Shown here in pieces: positions 6,737 through 7,720 of a stretch of 7,720 nucleotides of DNA. The position numbers and the translations under genes were made by a program. Within the stretch, counting starts at the first letter, position 1. Each line of letters starts with the position of its first letter. Below the pieces are notes generated by a model. That model was not told where the DNA came from and made no database searches. It saw nothing but the letters and a program-made list of their open reading frames with translations. The stretch is from Chloroflexota bacterium (GTDB lineage: Bacteria; Chloroflexota; UBA6077; JACCZL01), in the NCBI GenBank assembly GCA_020845495.1, contig JADLFM010000113.1, positions 1-7,720 on the forward strand. The letters run 5' to 3'.

Positions 6737-7031
6737 CCGTCCCTCACAGTGCCGCCTATGATCCCTAGGCTTGCATTTCGCCATGATAGCCACTGCGGCG
6801 AGCTTCAACGTTGGAGGCGGACTGGTCGAGTACCGGAGACAAGTCTCTGCCTGCAACACCGCGTGCGACACGAGAACCCATGTGCCCCCATCCACGGGAG
6901 CCGACGTCCCGCCGCACGACTCCGCTGCTCTCCGATCAGATCGACGCGCGCGCGTCTACACGCGGACGAGACTGGGGTGGCTGGAGCGGACGTGGACGAC
7001 GGTCGCCCGACGTTGCGACCAGCGAAGGGCA
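6737..7031. other. Intergenic region upstream of the cyclase-ATPase gene
   Basis: About 295 bases separate the cyclase-ATPase start from the hairpin after the sulfurtransferase gene. I see no gene on either strand. It contains GAGAC-AA-GTCTC (6836-6847), a CAACGTTG palindrome near 6807 and a short GC alternation near 6945. The promoter for the minus-strand cyclase-ATPase gene should lie here, but no hexamer pair stands out; a TTGAAG on the minus strand near 6808 has no good partner. Confidence 0.5.
6836..6847. repeat. Short inverted repeat GAGAC-AA-GTCTC upstream of the cyclase-ATPase gene
   Basis: Two perfect 5-bp arms with a two-base centre lie about 100 bases ahead of the ATG at 6736. This could be a regulator half-site pair. 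At this size chance is a real possibility. Confidence 0.25.
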
Positions 7032-7058
7032 GGCGAGGGGGTATTCAGCCCCCTCGCC
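7032..7058 (-). terminator. Strong hairpin after the sulfurtransferase gene, probable terminator
   Basis: GGCGAGGGGG (7032-7041) pairs perfectly with CCCCCTCGCC (7049-7058) around a seven-base loop, 18 bases beyond the TGA of the minus-strand sulfurtransferase. The very stable stem and its place argue for transcription termination or 3'-end protection. The minus strand then reads TGCCCTTCGC, so there is no clear U run and the classic intrinsic form is incomplete. Confidence 0.65.
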
Positions 7059-7076
7059 GGCCATGCCGGGTTGCGA

Positions 7077-7720
7077 TCAGTTCGGCGCGGGGCCGGGTTC
7101 GGGGCCGATGGTGATCGGCAGATCGTCGCGGTTGCCCCACTCGGCCCAGGAAGCCGAATATAGGCGTACGCGCGGGTAGCCGAGCATCTCAAGGACGAAC
7201 AGAGTGTTCGCCGACCAGACGCCGCCGTTGCAGTAGACGATGATCTCCTTATTGCGGTCGAGGCCGATGCCGTCGTAGTGGGCCTGCATGTCGGCCAGAC
7301 TCTTGAAGGTGCGCGGAGATTCGGCCTGAACGTTGTTGGTCCAGTCAAGGTGAAGCGCGGTCGGGATGTGACCGCTGCGGCGGAAGGCGCCGGGGTCCTC
7401 GCCGGTGTACATGGTCAGCGGACGGACATCGAGGATCTGCACGCCCGGATCTCCAAGTCGACCGAGGATGTACTGTGCAGTCGCGAGCCGCTCGGGATCG
7501 GTTATCCCGGTGTAAGTGGTCGGGGTGCGCGTGGGCGTCTCGGCGGTCATCGGCTGGCCCAGCTTCGCCCAGGCGGCGAGGCCGCCGTCGAGGATGACCG
7601 CCCGTTCGTGTCCGAGGTGCTTGAGCGCCCAGCGTACGCGGGCCGAGAAGATGTTTCCGTTGTCGTCGTAGCTGACGACGATGCTGCTCGGGCCGATCCC
7701 AAGACTGCCGAGCTGCTCCA
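7077..7720 (-). CDS. Tandem-rhodanese sulfurtransferase, C-terminal part (start off right edge)
   Basis: Thiosulfate or 3-mercaptopyruvate sulfurtransferases carry sulfur as a persulfide on a Cys in the second of two rhodanese domains. The frame is open from the right edge (7718) to TGA 7079-7077, giving 213 residues. The first visible part is the end of the N-terminal domain: IVVSYDDNGNIFSARVRWAL then VILDGGLAAW, with Asp where a catalytic Cys would be, as usual for the structural domain. The second domain shows ILDVRP, GHIPTALHLDW and the active loop VYCNGGVWSA with the catalytic Cys at codon 7232-7230, then a typical RLYSASWAEWGN ending. An ATG at 7550 is internal and is not the true start. 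The loop CNGGVWS does not decide between thiosulfate and mercaptopyruvate as donor. A hairpin follows the gene. Confidence 0.93.
   Translation of the reverse strand, partial: EQLGSLGIGPSSIVVSYDDNGNIFSARVRWALKHLGHERAVILDGGLAAWAKLGQPMTAETPTRTPTTYTGITDPERLATAQYILGRLGDPGVQILDVRPLTMYTGEDPGAFRRSGHIPTALHLDWTNNVQAESPRTFKSLADMQAHYDGIGLDRNKEIIVYCNGGVWSANTLFVLEMLGYPRVRLYSASWAEWGNRDDLPITIGPEPGPAPN

Noticed and set aside
6737..6895. 53-residue N-terminal extension of the cyclase-STAND protein (ATG at 6895)
   Set aside because: The extension has no family similarity that I can see and no ribosome binding site stands out. ATG 6736 has GAGGGA just upstream and the cyclase motif begins ten residues later.
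1..7720. CRISPR array, insertion sequence ends or a transposase
   Set aside because: No regularly spaced repeats, no long terminal inverted repeats and no transposase or integrase motifs were seen. A few residues after ATG 1934 recall an HTH start, but nothing follows to support it.

Overview
The window is GC-rich (codon third positions in the clear genes are mostly G or C). It carries class III cyclase domains fused to other modules, a CaiB/BaiF CoA-transferase and a two-domain rhodanese. That mix is common in Chloroflexota (Thermomicrobia-like) and in Actinomycetota. I lean to Chloroflexota or a related uncultured high-GC lineage, but nothing here proves the phylum.

Layout from left to right. 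(1) Positions 1-706, minus strand: the N-terminal 235 codons of a CaiB/BaiF-type CoA-transferase running off the left edge. Cys sits where the family's catalytic Asp is expected. An AT-rich regulatory stretch (about 800-890) lies upstream, with a tandem 9-bp repeat and a possible promoter. (2) Positions 998-1934, minus strand: a stretch with coding-like composition but an apparent frameshift near 1838 and an in-frame stop at 1346-1348. It is most likely a decayed gene, and I do not recognise the product. (3) Positions 2073-2442, plus strand: a small clearly coding gene (101 aa) overlapped by a 25-codon acidic ORF with its own ribosome binding site, probably remnants of an accessory or mobile segment. 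(4) Positions 2443-2702: a non-coding leader with two abutting inverted repeats. (5) Positions 2703-4034, plus strand: an alpha/beta-hydrolase fused to a C-terminal class III adenylate cyclase domain, the architecture of M. tuberculosis Rv1900c. (6) Positions 4055-6736, minus strand: an 893-aa protein with an N-terminal class III cyclase, a STAND/NB-ARC-type ATPase and a TPR-like helical tail, without a LuxR DNA-binding domain. (7) Positions 7077-7720, minus strand: the C-terminal part of a tandem-rhodanese sulfurtransferase, followed by a perfect 10-bp hairpin, its start off the right edge.

The central theme is a convergent pair of multidomain cyclase proteins whose stop codons lie 20 bp apart. 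One has the cyclase at the C-terminus behind a hydrolase; the other has it at the N-terminus ahead of a signalling ATPase. Both keep the metal-binding Asp pair. The ATPase protein also keeps the Asn and Arg of the transition-state site, whereas the hydrolase fusion has His in the Asn position. Both plausibly make or sense a cyclic nucleotide in response to a small molecule or protein signal, but no physical link between them is shown. The CoA-transferase and sulfurtransferase are ordinary metabolic neighbours with no evident connection to the cyclases.
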